Numbered from the stretch's first letter, positions 8,750-18,021 are shown. The stretch is 64,000 bases of DNA from Pseudomonadota bacterium (GCA_023394965.1 JAEWZX010000019.1:124001-188000), one strand, 5' to 3'. Numbers and translations are program-made. The notes: generated by a model from the letters alone, not told the origin.

Positions 8750-9547
8750 CTATTCTTTTGTTACGCGAACTGAACTTGACCGGAAATCATTCAGGCCGAA
8801 GCTGGTTAGAAAACTGACATCTGCCGCATCGCGACCGACACCTATTTTAACGGTTTCTGCAGGGTGGGCCATGCCGGTGGCATCGACAAGCTGCCATGTA
8901 CCACCATCGTGTGTATGAGGGTCTGCCAAAAAGACCTCGGCAACGGCATGGAAATCAGGCGGATCGACGCCGGGTGCATAGCAGGCGACATAGCGCGCCG
9001 GGATTGTGCTTGCACGGGCGAGCGCGACAAGGACGTGAGCATAGTCCCGGCAGATACCCTTGCGCGCGATAAAGCTTTCGGCAGCACCGGTTTGTGTAGT
9101 GGAACTGCCGGGCGCATAGATGAAATGTTCATGAATCCAGTCGCGGATCGCAGCAATGCGAGCGCCCCCGCTAGTGCCCGCGAAGCTGGAATCCACGAAA
9201 GACTGAAAATCATCAGCAGGGCAGTATCGGCTATCGAAAAGATATTCGACCACATCGCCAGGCATTTCATGTGGCGCAAGCGCGGCGAGATTTTCCAGCG
9301 ACGACAGCTGTCGATCAAGCTCTACCGTAGCGTGATAATCGACGGTGAAATCGCCTTCTGCACGGATCCAGATGCGTTGCCCGATGTCGTCTTTCGCTGG
9401 AACGCGGGCACAATGTTCACTGGTCCCCAAGCGCGTCGTGTTCGAAAGAAGCCGCTGCTCGGGGATCTCCGCCGCTTCAAATTGTAAGAGTACATCGGTT
9501 GGCGTCGAGAGGTGAAAGGCGAAATGGGTTTCGATCGAAATGGGCAT
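8750..9547 (-). CDS. Transglutaminase-like cysteine peptidase family protein
   Basis: The 265-residue protein has an N-terminal beta-rich region (about residues 1-110) and a transglutaminase-like core. The catalytic Cys lies in ARKGICRDYAHVLVAL, the His in PPDFHAVAEVFL and the Asp in WQLVDATG, so the Cys-His-Asp triad is complete. Family members hydrolyse or crosslink peptide amide bonds, but substrates of this bacterial subgroup are mostly unknown. No signal peptide is visible, so it is probably cytoplasmic. It lies 61 bases upstream of the zwf leader on the same strand and could be co-transcribed with the sugar operon. Confidence 0.85.
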   Translation of the reverse strand: MPISIETHFAFHLSTPTDVLLQFEAAEIPEQRLLSNTTRLGTSEHCARVPAKDDIGQRIWIRAEGDFTVDYHATVELDRQLSSLENLAALAPHEMPGDVVEYLFDSRYCPADDFQSFVDSSFAGTSGGARIAAIRDWIHEHFIYAPGSSTTQTGAAESFIARKGICRDYAHVLVALARASTIPARYVACYAPGVDPPDFHAVAEVFLADPHTHDGGTWQLVDATGMAHPAETVKIGVGRDAADVSFLTSFGLNDFRSSSVRVTKE

Positions 9548-9600
9548 ATACCTGCTAAACGCTGCATATGCACGTTCGTTTCTCCGCCGCCCAAACGGGA

Positions 9601-9622
9601 AAGGGCCCCCGAGGGGGCCCTT
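9601..9622 (-). terminator. GC-rich hairpin, likely terminator after the 12-codon ORF
   Basis: AAGGGCCCC pairs perfectly with GGGGCCCTT around a four-base loop. On the minus strand it follows the mini-ORF stop by about 24 bases and is followed by TTTCCCGTTT, a weak U tract. It separates the mini-ORF from the transglutaminase-like gene. Confidence 0.6.
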
Positions 9623-9646
9623 CTAAATTCGACTAAAAGATTGGCT

Positions 9647-9685
9647 TCAGTCTTCGCTGAAAAGCCACTTCCAGATGCTCCACAT
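9647..9685 (-). CDS. Trp-rich 12-residue mini-ORF (MWSIWKWLFSED)
   Basis: The minus strand carries a perfect AGGAGGT (9698-9692), then seven bases between AGGAGG and ATG 9685. An ATG at 9691 in the same frame is too close to the ribosome site but would add MI. The product has three Trp, is amphipathic and ends in acidic residues before TGA. A strong hairpin follows at 9601-9622. It sits 60 bases after the end of the EAL-domain gene on the same strand. It could be a membrane-active small peptide, a leader peptide, or part of a small RNA. I recognise no family. Confidence 0.45.
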   Translation of the reverse strand: MWSIWKWLFSED

Positions 9686-9744
9686 GATCATACCTCCTAT
9701 TAGTACAGGAGTTAAATGCCATTAACCATGTTTGTTTGTAAAGC

Positions 9745-12111
9745 TTAAACCATGTTTGCAGCGAAGCGACTCTCTGTAAGATCTTGAGATTCTACGAGAT
9801 TAGAAAGTGAAACAGGTCTGGAGAATGCGTATCCTTGAACCTGCTGACAGCCAATCGACTCAAGCAATTCGATGTCCTGTCGATTCTCTAGACCCTCTGC
9901 GACAACGGTGATTCGCGCTTCGTGTCCCATGGCGGCAATGCTTGCGACGATGGCGCGAGCTTTGGGATCGTTTGCCACATTTGACACAAAGAGACGGTCG
10001 ATCTTGATCTCGTCGAATGGCAGTTCGTAGAACGCTTCGTAGCTTGCCGAGCCGACCCCAAAATCATCCATTGATATCTTGGCGCCCACCGCCTTTATTT
10101 CGTCAAGAATACTTGCCGCAACAGAATAGTCGGAGATGCGCGAAGTCTCCGTGATTTCCAGAACTAGATGTTGTGGATCAAAACGTGTTGCCTGAAGGAC
10201 ATTTCGAACAATTCCAACTATACGCATATCGCCCAGCAAAGTGGCTGAGATGTTCACCGACATTGTGATTTTATGTCCCCGAAAATGTAGCAATTGGCCG
10301 GCAGAGCAGGCGGATTGTAGAACATATCGGGTGAGATGCTCCATACGCCCTGCCTTCTCACACTGCTGGATAAAATGCATAGGCGATATGAAGCCCCGCG
10401 CAGGATCGTGCCATCGAACTAGTGCTTCAACGCCAGCGACTGTTAGTGAAGCAAGATCGATTTTGGGTTGATATACACAGTAGATCTCACCCGCTTCCAT
10501 AGCCTCGTCGATCCGCGCGCGGAGCGAAATATCCCACAGCAAATCTGTCTGAGAGCCACTTTCCGCAATCGATATCGGATTATGGGCTTCAGAGGTGTCT
10601 TCGGCAGACGCAACGGCAGCTGCTAATCGGGCTACGGGGTCACCCTCGATAAAAGCAATTCCGAAGGTGATGCCTACGTCAACGGAAAACCCCCCGACTT
10701 CCACCGGAGCGGCAAAGATCGCGCGTAGCCCTTCGAGATGGTCTGTTACGGCACTCGTTTCGTCGTTATTAACATACCAGCCCAAGTGGTGACCATCGTT
10801 GTACACCATGAGATGAGGGTCCACTGCACGTAAGCGATCGACTACCTTCAGCACATATTTGCCTTTGTCGTCCGGGTGCAGCGTTTTTAGTACACGTTCA
10901 TAATTCTGGATTTTAGCAATTACGATGTGTCCACCGCAGGTGCTTTCACGCGATAGCAGAGCCTCTAAAGCGCGCAGCTTCGGCAAGCCGGTATCTGAAT
11001 TGACCATTTCGACCCGCCTTTTCCAACGACTGCGAGATCGAAACGCGGCATAGATCACGAAAAACCCGAAAGCATAGGACAGGTCTGCTCGAACACCGGC
11101 TTTCGCGGAAAGGACCATTATTAGAGGGAGAATCGCTACGAAAACTGCATATGCTGTCCAACGCCGCCTTCTCGTATTGCTGAATAACAAGGCAAATATC
11201 AAAAGTGCCGCAAAGAATGAAAGCACGGCGGGTCCGCGCAAATAGCGCGTATTGCCAGATTTGAGAGTCTCTGCCGCATAGATATCGACCACACTGGCTG
11301 GAGCATTAACTCTACCAGGAATGGGCTGCTGAGCGCCTGGGACCGTTCCATTGTGGCCGATTACGACCACTTTACCAGTTACATCTACAGGCGAGCCGTT
11401 GCTCCGTGGACTTTGGTCAGATAAATCACTCAGCGGAAGCAAAGGGATTTTCTGACTGGCGAAGCCGTAGTCGACAGCAAACGTCTTGCCGGGACCTTCA
11501 TTCGCACCGGCGATCGCTGCACCTAATCCAGTGACGTTAGCTCCATCTACCCTGTATGAATAATGCAGTTCCCAAGCGAAGCCGAACCAGTTCCGATCAG
11601 TCTGATCAGAAACCACACGACCAACGTTCCCGGCAAGCGCTGCTGATGTTTTATGTTTAACTTTCTCTGCACCTCGCCCTTGAAGGATACGATCTACGAG
11701 AGTGATACGAGGTCCGAGATCGCTGATCGCGCGTGCAAGTTGCGCATCCGCCTTCGGATCATCGGATTTGCTAAAAGTGATATCGAGAAAAACTTTGCCG
11801 ACGCCCCGCCGGTCTAGCTCGTCGAGAGCGATCGCAAGCTCTTGACGACGGAATGGCAAGTCAGGGTCGTTTAAAGCCTCATCGGAGGGGACAAATATAA
11901 TATCCTCAGATGGACTACGATCCGCGATCCGCGACTGGATCAGCCATAAAAACTGATCGACCGGTTCCAGCAGCAAGACAGCAAACAATGCCAAGCTGAT
12001 GAGTCCTGCCCAAAGGACATGGCGCAGACGCTCGAACAAGCGCCCGCCCACTAGTGTGCGTGCTTGGGCAAGGATGTGCCCGGCAGGGTTCGAGGTGCGC
12101 GTTTCGCCCAT
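9745..12111 (-). CDS. CHASE2 sensor with degenerate GGDEF and intact EAL (c-di-GMP phosphodiesterase)
   Basis: 788 residues. An N-terminal membrane helix (VLWAGLISLALFAVLLL) is followed by an extracytoplasmic CHASE2 domain. Two to three further membrane segments (AVLSFFAALLIFALLF and YAVFVAILPLIMVLS) come next, then a GGDEF-like domain and an EAL domain. The GGDEF signature is replaced by DGHHLGWYV, so cyclase activity is unlikely. The EAL domain keeps its catalytic set: VEALVRW, MSVNIS, LEITETS, MDDFGVGSASY, EIKIDRLF, VVAEGLEN and QVQGYAFSRP. The protein is predicted to hydrolyse c-di-GMP in response to a periplasmic signal. It is monocistronic apart from the mini-ORF after it. Confidence 0.9.
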   Translation of the reverse strand: MGETRTSNPAGHILAQARTLVGGRLFERLRHVLWAGLISLALFAVLLLEPVDQFLWLIQSRIADRSPSEDIIFVPSDEALNDPDLPFRRQELAIALDELDRRGVGKVFLDITFSKSDDPKADAQLARAISDLGPRITLVDRILQGRGAEKVKHKTSAALAGNVGRVVSDQTDRNWFGFAWELHYSYRVDGANVTGLGAAIAGANEGPGKTFAVDYGFASQKIPLLPLSDLSDQSPRSNGSPVDVTGKVVVIGHNGTVPGAQQPIPGRVNAPASVVDIYAAETLKSGNTRYLRGPAVLSFFAALLIFALLFSNTRRRRWTAYAVFVAILPLIMVLSAKAGVRADLSYAFGFFVIYAAFRSRSRWKRRVEMVNSDTGLPKLRALEALLSRESTCGGHIVIAKIQNYERVLKTLHPDDKGKYVLKVVDRLRAVDPHLMVYNDGHHLGWYVNNDETSAVTDHLEGLRAIFAAPVEVGGFSVDVGITFGIAFIEGDPVARLAAAVASAEDTSEAHNPISIAESGSQTDLLWDISLRARIDEAMEAGEIYCVYQPKIDLASLTVAGVEALVRWHDPARGFISPMHFIQQCEKAGRMEHLTRYVLQSACSAGQLLHFRGHKITMSVNISATLLGDMRIVGIVRNVLQATRFDPQHLVLEITETSRISDYSVAASILDEIKAVGAKISMDDFGVGSASYEAFYELPFDEIKIDRLFVSNVANDPKARAIVASIAAMGHEARITVVAEGLENRQDIELLESIGCQQVQGYAFSRPVSLSNLVESQDLTESRFAANMV

Positions 12112-12348
12112 CGAGTGCCCTTATGGGGGGCTTAAGTTTAAAAAAGGTTTGACAGGCTGTGGGAAATTCGACCAAGGTTCCCGGAGGCAGCGGCTTGCAA
12201 TGGTAAACCAGCCCTTAGGGATGAGGCAGGTGAAGCTCCCAATTTACACGCCATGCATTAGGCCGCGATGGCGGGATTTCCTCCTAATATGAATGATATA
12301 GGGTCTTCCCTCCCCTCGCATCTGATCTCGAATAACGTTTGCCAGGAA
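12112..12348. other. Intergenic region between rimO and the EAL gene
   Basis: 237 bases lie between the rimO stop and the EAL-gene start. They contain a short A/T stretch (TTAAGTTTAAAAAA near 12131-12146) just upstream of the EAL gene that may hold its promoter. No gene is supported: the short plus-strand frame ending at 12292 has no homology I recognise. Confidence 0.4.
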
Positions 12349-13725
12349 TTATCCCGATATGACACCGTACAGGTCATGGGCATCGCTGTCTTCGATACTG
12401 ACGTTTACGATATCGCCCGCAGAAAGTTCTGGCTGCGCATTGCGGATGTAGACGGCGCCATCGATTTCCGGCGCATCTGCCTGGCTGCGACCCGTGGCAC
12501 CGATGTCGCCATCTTCGTCCGGCTCGCCGACTTCGTCGATGATCACAGGGGTCTGAGTTCCCACTTTGGCCGCCAGCTTGGCTGCGCTGATGCGCTCGGT
12601 CACTGCCATGATCCGGGAGTAGCGTTCTTCTTTGAGAGTTTCAGGCACGGGATCGGGCAGGGTATTGGCCTGCGCACCTTTGACCGGCTCGAAGCGGAAG
12701 GCACCCACACGATCGAGCTGCGCCTCTTCCAACCAGTCTAACAGATAGCGGAAGTCTTCTTCGGTTTCGCCCGGGAAGCCGACTACGAAACTGGAGCGAA
12801 TGGCGATTTCGGGACAGATTTCCCGCCAGCCCTTCAATCTTTCGAGCACCTTCGCCTCGTTCGCCGGACGTTTCATGGCGCGCAGCACCTTGGGGCTGGC
12901 GTGTTGGAAAGGGATGTCGAGATAGGGCGTCAGCAGCCCTTCGGCCATCAGCGGGATCACCGCGTCCACATGCGGATAGGGATAGACATAGTGCAGCCGC
13001 ACCCATGGCGGCATGCCGCCACCGATATCGAGCTGCCCCAGCTCGCGCGCCAGATCGGTCATGTGGGCGCGCACTTCGTGGCCCTTCCAGTCGCGGCTTT
13101 CGTGGCGCGTATCGACGCCATAGGCGCTGGTGTCCTGACTGATGACCAGCAGTTCCTTGGTGCCTGCCGCAACCAGCTTTTCTGCTTCGCGCAGCACGGC
13201 GTCTATCCGGCGGCTGGCCAGCTTTCCGCGCAAATCGGGAATGATGCAGAAAGCGCAGGAATGATTGCATCCCTCGGAAATCTTCAGATAGCTGTAATGC
13301 CGCGGGGTCAGCTTTACATCGGGCTGCGGGATCAGATCGATAAACGGCCCCTGCGAAGGAGGGGCGTGTTCATGCACTGCCTCCACTACCGCTTCGTACT
13401 GATGGGCACCGGTGATCGCCAGCACGCTGGGGTGTGATGCGCGAATGGCTTCCGCCTCGTCGCCCATACATCCGGTCACGATCACGCGGCCATTTTCGGC
13501 AATCGCCTCACCGATGGCCGCCAAACTTTCTTCCTTGGCGCTGTCGAGGAAACCGCAAGTGTTGACCAGCACCACGTCGGCACCGGCGTAATCGGGGCTC
13601 ATGGCATAGCCGTCGGCACGCAGCCGGGTCAGGATGCGCTCGCTGTCCACCAGTGCCTTGGGGCAGCCGAGGGAGACCATACCGACCTTCTTCTGGTCGG
13701 GAATTGCAGTAGTCAGGTTCGTCAT
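12349..13725 (-). CDS. rimO: Ribosomal protein S12 methylthiotransferase
   Basis: RimO adds a methylthio group to Asp89 of ribosomal protein S12. The N-terminal UPF0004 domain (VGMVSLGCPKALVDSERI, VVLVNTCGFLDSAKEES) supplies cluster cysteines, the radical-SAM motif is EGCNHSCAFCIIP, and a TRAM domain ends the protein. S12-type features and the GCPKALVDSE signature separate it from MiaB. I start at ATG 13725 (MTNLTTAIPDQKK, 458 residues) with GAGG upstream. The open frame extends further, but residues before this point (MCSASLASSEKH) look non-coding. Confidence 0.94.
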   Translation of the reverse strand: MTNLTTAIPDQKKVGMVSLGCPKALVDSERILTRLRADGYAMSPDYAGADVVLVNTCGFLDSAKEESLAAIGEAIAENGRVIVTGCMGDEAEAIRASHPSVLAITGAHQYEAVVEAVHEHAPPSQGPFIDLIPQPDVKLTPRHYSYLKISEGCNHSCAFCIIPDLRGKLASRRIDAVLREAEKLVAAGTKELLVISQDTSAYGVDTRHESRDWKGHEVRAHMTDLARELGQLDIGGGMPPWVRLHYVYPYPHVDAVIPLMAEGLLTPYLDIPFQHASPKVLRAMKRPANEAKVLERLKGWREICPEIAIRSSFVVGFPGETEEDFRYLLDWLEEAQLDRVGAFRFEPVKGAQANTLPDPVPETLKEERYSRIMAVTERISAAKLAAKVGTQTPVIIDEVGEPDEDGDIGATGRSQADAPEIDGAVYIRNAQPELSAGDIVNVSIEDSDAHDLYGVISG

Positions 13726-13886
13726 GATTGCGTGCGCCTCTACACCCAAGCGATGCTTTTCGCTACTGGCAAGCGATGCAGAGCACATTCACCAAGGGTC
13801 TACCCAAGATTTCATCGCATTTGCCAAGCGCTGGCGCGCCAGCATATGGCGAATTGCTTGATCTCGAATGGATAGGGGACTGACCG

Positions 13887-14282
13887 ATGGGCACGATTGA
13901 ACTTTCCACAGTCTTCCTTGCCTCGCTCGCCTTTTTCGCTGTTGGGGCAGTATGGTACGGCGTATTCTTTGGCTGGCCATGGCAGCGCGAAGCCAATGTT
14001 TCCGGCACACCGTCTGGTGGGCAACTGGCAAAGATCATGACGCTGACCTTCGTTTTCGAGATGCTGGTGGTGCTGATGCTGGCCCACAATATCGCACGGA
14101 CCAATCCGGCGCCGCACGTGATCATGATGATGGCGGTCGGCTTCGCGCTCACCATCATGACCCCCGCGATAGGGATCACTTATTTGCAGCAGCGCAAATC
14201 ACTTTCGGCACTTTTAATCGATGCAGGCCATTTTGTGATAGGCATGGCCGCGGTCGGCGGCGTGTTTATCGCGATGCGGTGA
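13887..14282 (+). CDS. DUF1761 membrane protein
   Basis: 131 residues with four hydrophobic segments (TVFLASLAFFAVGAVWYGVFFGW, MTLTFVFEMLVVLMLAH, MMMAVGFALTIMTPAIG and the C-terminal LIDAGHFVIGMAAVGGVFIAM). The N-terminal GAVWYGVFFGWPWQ pattern is typical of DUF1761, a family of small inner-membrane proteins of unknown function. It is transcribed away from rimO and converges on the K+ channel gene; the two stop codons abut. Confidence 0.7.
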   Translation: MGTIELSTVFLASLAFFAVGAVWYGVFFGWPWQREANVSGTPSGGQLAKIMTLTFVFEMLVVLMLAHNIARTNPAPHVIMMMAVGFALTIMTPAIGITYLQQRKSLSALLIDAGHFVIGMAAVGGVFIAMR

Positions 14283-15413
14283 TCATGTCCTGGAGGAAGC
14301 TACGGGTACATCATCGTCATCGCGACCGTCTCCCTTCACTTCGCCGTTTGGAGTTGGGATTATCTCCACCACGACATCGCCCGCCTGTAGTTTCTGGCAT
14401 TCTGCCTCCCAGAAGCCGAGTGCCTCACCGTTGCGATAAACGCGCAGACCTCGCCCGCCAGTCTTCAACTCGGTGATGGAGCAGCCGCACTCGTCCTCGG
14501 TAATTGTCCGTTCGACGAGTTGCACTCTCCCTGAAACGCTAGCCAGATCTGCAAGGTAATCTGCGATATGTTCGCCTTTGGCGCTGCCGGCGAGCAGCAG
14601 TCCGGTGAAGCGGACAGGGTTGATTACATTATTGGCCCCCGCCTGCCGTGCGAGCGATTCATTATCGTCGGCTCTTACCACTGCGCTGATCGGGACAGTG
14701 GGGGCGAGCGCGCGCACTGTCAGCGTAATCAGAATGGTGGTGTCGTCGCGACCGGCGGACACCAAGACATTCTGAGCTTCGGTGATGCGGACAGCCTTGA
14801 GTGTCTGGTCGCGGGTCGCATCGGCAGCCATGATGTTGCATCCCAGAGCCTCGGCCTCGTGCAATCTCTCCTCGCTCGGATCGATCACCACTATGCAGGA
14901 AGGGTCCGTTCCGCGCTCGATCAGTTCACCCACTGCCTCGGACCCGGAGATGCCATAGCCGAGCACCACAATATGGTTTGATAGCTGTTCCTGAATGCGG
15001 GCCATGCGCCATTTCTCCCAGCTGCGTTTGATAAGAAAATTGTAGGCCGTACCAACAAAAATGAAGAGCACGGCAAAACGGACCGGGGTGACAACGACGG
15101 CTTCGACAAGGCGTGCGCGGTCAGAAATCGGTGCGATATCACCGAAACCGGTAGTGGTGATCGAGATCATCGTAAAATAAACGACGTCCAGAAAACTGAC
15201 TTCGCCATCGAGATTATCGACCAGCCCCTCGCGATCCCACCAGTGAATCATCACGACCACAAAGATGAGAACAAGCGCGAGGCCCAACCGGATGCCCAGA
15301 TCGCCCCAGACCGGTATCTTCACGGCACGTCGTAGCGGTTGAAAGCGCGGTCCGCGGTAGGTCCGCACTTGAGTGCTGGCGGCAATACGGTCGACCTGTT
15401 TATCGCTACTCAT
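14283..15413 (-). CDS. Ion-channel protein with RCK (TrkA-N/TrkA-C) domains
   Basis: 376 residues. Two membrane helices flank a pore loop with selectivity-filter sequence TTTGFGDIAP, the K+ channel type with GFGD in place of GYGD. A cytosolic TrkA-N/RCK domain begins at NHIVVLGYGISGSEAVGELIERG with a Rossmann glycine motif. A TrkA-C-like part sits near the C-terminus (VQLVERTITEDECGCSITEL). It is predicted to conduct K+ across the inner membrane, gated by nucleotide or ion binding at the RCK domain. It is transcribed alone. Confidence 0.88.
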   Translation of the reverse strand: MSSDKQVDRIAASTQVRTYRGPRFQPLRRAVKIPVWGDLGIRLGLALVLIFVVVMIHWWDREGLVDNLDGEVSFLDVVYFTMISITTTGFGDIAPISDRARLVEAVVVTPVRFAVLFIFVGTAYNFLIKRSWEKWRMARIQEQLSNHIVVLGYGISGSEAVGELIERGTDPSCIVVIDPSEERLHEAEALGCNIMAADATRDQTLKAVRITEAQNVLVSAGRDDTTILITLTVRALAPTVPISAVVRADDNESLARQAGANNVINPVRFTGLLLAGSAKGEHIADYLADLASVSGRVQLVERTITEDECGCSITELKTGGRGLRVYRNGEALGFWEAECQKLQAGDVVVEIIPTPNGEVKGDGRDDDDVPVASSRT

Positions 15414-15465
15414 GCGCGACCTAGGTGCGCGGGGAAGTGATTGAGGTCAATACGACTTATCGGAT

Positions 15466-16230
15466 TTAACTCGTGTAGCGGTCTGCAAGCGCGCCGAGCG
15501 ATGAATGATGGGTGAGGTCGAGCTGAAGTGGCGTGACGGAGATATAGCCTTCGTTGATCGCTTCAAGATCGGTTCCGTGGTCGAGCGTGTGCTCGATCGC
15601 TTCCAGCCCGAACCAGTAATATTTGAACCCGCGCGGATCGCGCCCCTCGATCACGGTTCCCCGCGAATAGTCGTGAAAACCCTGCCGAACAGCACGGATA
15701 CCTTTCACCTCTGATGGTGACACCGGCGGGAAGTTCACATTGACCAGCGTCCGCTTGGGAAGGGGGGTGTCGAGCAGCGGGCCAAGCACCTTGGCTCCCC
15801 ATTCGATGGCCGCGCCGAAAGGGACGTTCTCGCCAGCGCCTTCCTTCGAATAGACCTGGCTGAGTGCGATCGAGCGAATGCCTGCGAGCGCGCCCTCGAT
15901 TGCGGCAGAAACCGTGCCCGAATAGGTAATGTCGTCCGCCAGGTTAGCACCGCGGTTGACGCCTGAAAGGATGACATCAGGGGCGCCGTCGATCACTTTG
16001 CGCATGCCCATGGTCACCGCATCGGTTGGGGTGCCGGTTACCGAAAAACGGCGTTCGCCATGTTTGCGCAGGCGTACTGGCCGGGCGAGTGTGAGGGCGT
16101 GGCCCATGCCGGACTGTTCTTCGTCCGGGGCGCAGATCCAGATGTCATCGCTGAACTGGCGGGCAATGCCTTCGAGAACTTCGAGGCCCGGCGCGTGAAT
16201 GCCATCGTCATTGGTGAGCAATATACGCAT
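15466..16230 (-). CDS. surE: 5'/3'-nucleotidase SurE
   Basis: 254 residues. SurE removes phosphate from nucleoside monophosphates and is linked to stationary-phase survival. The metal site is plain: ILLTNDDGIHAPGLEVLE at the N-terminus, then SGVNRGANLADDITYSGTVSAAIEG. The start codon shares its A with the serS stop (TGATG), so the two are translationally coupled. The usual neighbour pcm does not follow. Confidence 0.95.
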   Translation of the reverse strand: MRILLTNDDGIHAPGLEVLEGIARQFSDDIWICAPDEEQSGMGHALTLARPVRLRKHGERRFSVTGTPTDAVTMGMRKVIDGAPDVILSGVNRGANLADDITYSGTVSAAIEGALAGIRSIALSQVYSKEGAGENVPFGAAIEWGAKVLGPLLDTPLPKRTLVNVNFPPVSPSEVKGIRAVRQGFHDYSRGTVIEGRDPRGFKYYWFGLEAIEHTLDHGTDLEAINEGYISVTPLQLDLTHHSSLGALADRYTS

Positions 16231-17510
16231 CAGGATTTTGTCTCCAGCTTGCTTGTGCCGCCCATATAGGGGGCCAACGCTTCAGGCACTGTGACACTGC
16301 CATCGGCATTCTGATAGTTTTCCAGTACCGCGACAAGCGTGCGGCCGACCGCCAAGCCCGATCCGTTGAGCGTGTGGACGAACTGGGTCTTCTTCTCGCC
16401 TTCGGGGCGGAACCGCGTGTTCATCCGCCGCGCCTGGAAATCGCCAGTGTTCGAGCAGGATGAGATTTCGCGCCACGCAGCCTGACCAGGCAACCAGACC
16501 TCGAGGTCGAAGGTTTTGCGCGCACCGAAGCCCATGTCGCCGGTGCACAGCAACACACGGCGATACGGCAGGTCCAGCGCCTCGAGAATGCCTTCGGCGC
16601 ATTTGGTCATGCGCTCGTGTTCGGCCTCGCTGTCTTGCGGGCGGCAGATGCTGACCATCTCGACCTTTTCGAACTGGTGCTGGCGGATGAAGCCGCGCGT
16701 GTCGCGTCCTGCGGCCCCGGCTTCGGACCGGAAGCACAATGTATGTGCCGTCATGCGGATCGGCTGGGAAAAGTCGGGCAGAATTTCTCCCGCCACCGAA
16801 GCGGTAAGAGACACTTCCGAGGTCGGGATAAGCCAGCGGTCGTCCGTCGTACGGAAGCTGTCCTCGGCAAACTTAGGCAGCTTGTCGGTACCGTACATGG
16901 CGTCGTCATTCACCAGAACCGGAGTGTTGCATTCGGTATAGCCGTTTTCGCGAGTCTGCTTGTCGAGCATGAACTGAGCGAGCGCGCGGTGCAGGCGTGC
17001 CATGTCGCCGCGAAGGAAGGTGAAGCGGGCTCCCGACAGTTTTGCGCCGGTTTCGAAATCCATTCCCAAAGCGGGACCGAGATCGGCGTGTTCCTTCGGC
17101 TCGAAATCGAATTCGCGCTTCTGGCCCCACTGATGGACTTCGACATTGTCATGTTCGTTGTTGCCGTCGGGTACATCCTCGGCTGGCAGATTGGGCAGGG
17201 TGGCGAGCAGGTTGTCGAGCTCGGCACCCGCGGCACTTGCGGCCTCTTCCCAGTCGGGCATGCTGGCTTTGATTTCGGCGACTTCGGCCTTGAGCGCTTC
17301 GGCCTTGTCCGTGTCGCCTTGACCCATAGCCTGTCCTATCGCTTTGGAAGCCTCGTTACGGCGGCTTTGCGCCTGCTGGACCTTCGTACTCGCTTCACGT
17401 TTCTTCGCGTCGAGAGCGACAATGCGATCGGCAACGGGATCTGCTCCGCGACGGGCGAGGGCGGCGTCAAAGGCTTCCGGATTGGTTCGGATATAGGCAA
17501 TATCGTGCAT
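16230..17510 (-). CDS. serS: Seryl-tRNA synthetase
   Basis: 426 residues. It charges tRNA-Ser (and tRNA-Sec where present) with serine. The N-terminal long coiled-coil tRNA-binding arm runs over about residues 25-105. Class II motif 2 is FRSEAGAAGRDTRGFIRQHQF and motif 3 is SGLAVGRTLVAVLENYQ. It is the promoter-proximal gene of serS-surE. Confidence 0.97.
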   Translation of the reverse strand: MHDIAYIRTNPEAFDAALARRGADPVADRIVALDAKKREASTKVQQAQSRRNEASKAIGQAMGQGDTDKAEALKAEVAEIKASMPDWEEAASAAGAELDNLLATLPNLPAEDVPDGNNEHDNVEVHQWGQKREFDFEPKEHADLGPALGMDFETGAKLSGARFTFLRGDMARLHRALAQFMLDKQTRENGYTECNTPVLVNDDAMYGTDKLPKFAEDSFRTTDDRWLIPTSEVSLTASVAGEILPDFSQPIRMTAHTLCFRSEAGAAGRDTRGFIRQHQFEKVEMVSICRPQDSEAEHERMTKCAEGILEALDLPYRRVLLCTGDMGFGARKTFDLEVWLPGQAAWREISSCSNTGDFQARRMNTRFRPEGEKKTQFVHTLNGSGLAVGRTLVAVLENYQNADGSVTVPEALAPYMGGTSKLETKS

Positions 17511-17675
17511 GGCGCGGCCTATGCCTTTTCGTAATCCGCTTGGCCAGCTACTTCCCGCGGCGGTCGAGGCATTTGTTGGGAGTGCCTAGGCACATCCAGC
17601 ATCACTGCTTCAAGGCATTGAAATCTGGAACAGACCGAAGGTCGGTACGTTCAATGCCCAAAGGAGAATATCGAC

Positions 17676-17948
17676 ATGATCGGCAAGATTATTGGAGCAT
17701 TCGTGGGCGACCGGGTCGCCAAACAAACCAGCGGCATGGGCGGTGCGACGGGCGCCGCTCTTGGTGTGGTAGCAGCCAGTGCAATTCGCCGGCTCAGCCT
17801 GCCAGCGATGGTTGTGCTCGGTGCTGGCGGCTATCTGGCCAAGAGGCATCTCGACAAGCGCAATGCGGACAGTGAAACGACCACGCCGCCTGTAACTTCC
17901 ACGGCACCTCATAAGGCTAAGCCTACGGATTCCACTAAAGCAGCCTGA
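17676..17948 (+). CDS. Small glycine/alanine-rich protein, function unknown
   Basis: 90 residues, preceded by AAAGGAG with good spacing. The N-terminal half (MIGKIIGAFVGDRVAK, then GATGAALGVVAASAIRRL and AMVVLGAGGYLAKRHL) has two short hydrophobic Gly/Ala helices. The tail is Thr/Pro/Lys-rich. This looks like a small membrane-associated protein common in sphingomonads. I know no function. A terminator follows at 17971-17997. Confidence 0.65.
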   Translation: MIGKIIGAFVGDRVAKQTSGMGGATGAALGVVAASAIRRLSLPAMVVLGAGGYLAKRHLDKRNADSETTTPPVTSTAPHKAKPTDSTKAA

Positions 17949-17970
17949 ACCCCCACATCCTGGCACAGCG

Positions 17971-17997
17971 AAGGCCGCCTCACAGGGGCGGCCTTTT
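17971..17997 (+). terminator. Rho-independent terminator
   Basis: AAGGCCGCC pairs with GGCGGCCTT across a seven-base loop and is followed by TT and GCGTTT. It closes the small Gly/Ala-rich gene, and on the minus strand lies just past the tRNA-Val 3' end. Confidence 0.8.
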
Positions 17998-18021
17998 GCG
18001 TTTCAGGTCAAAATTGGAATA

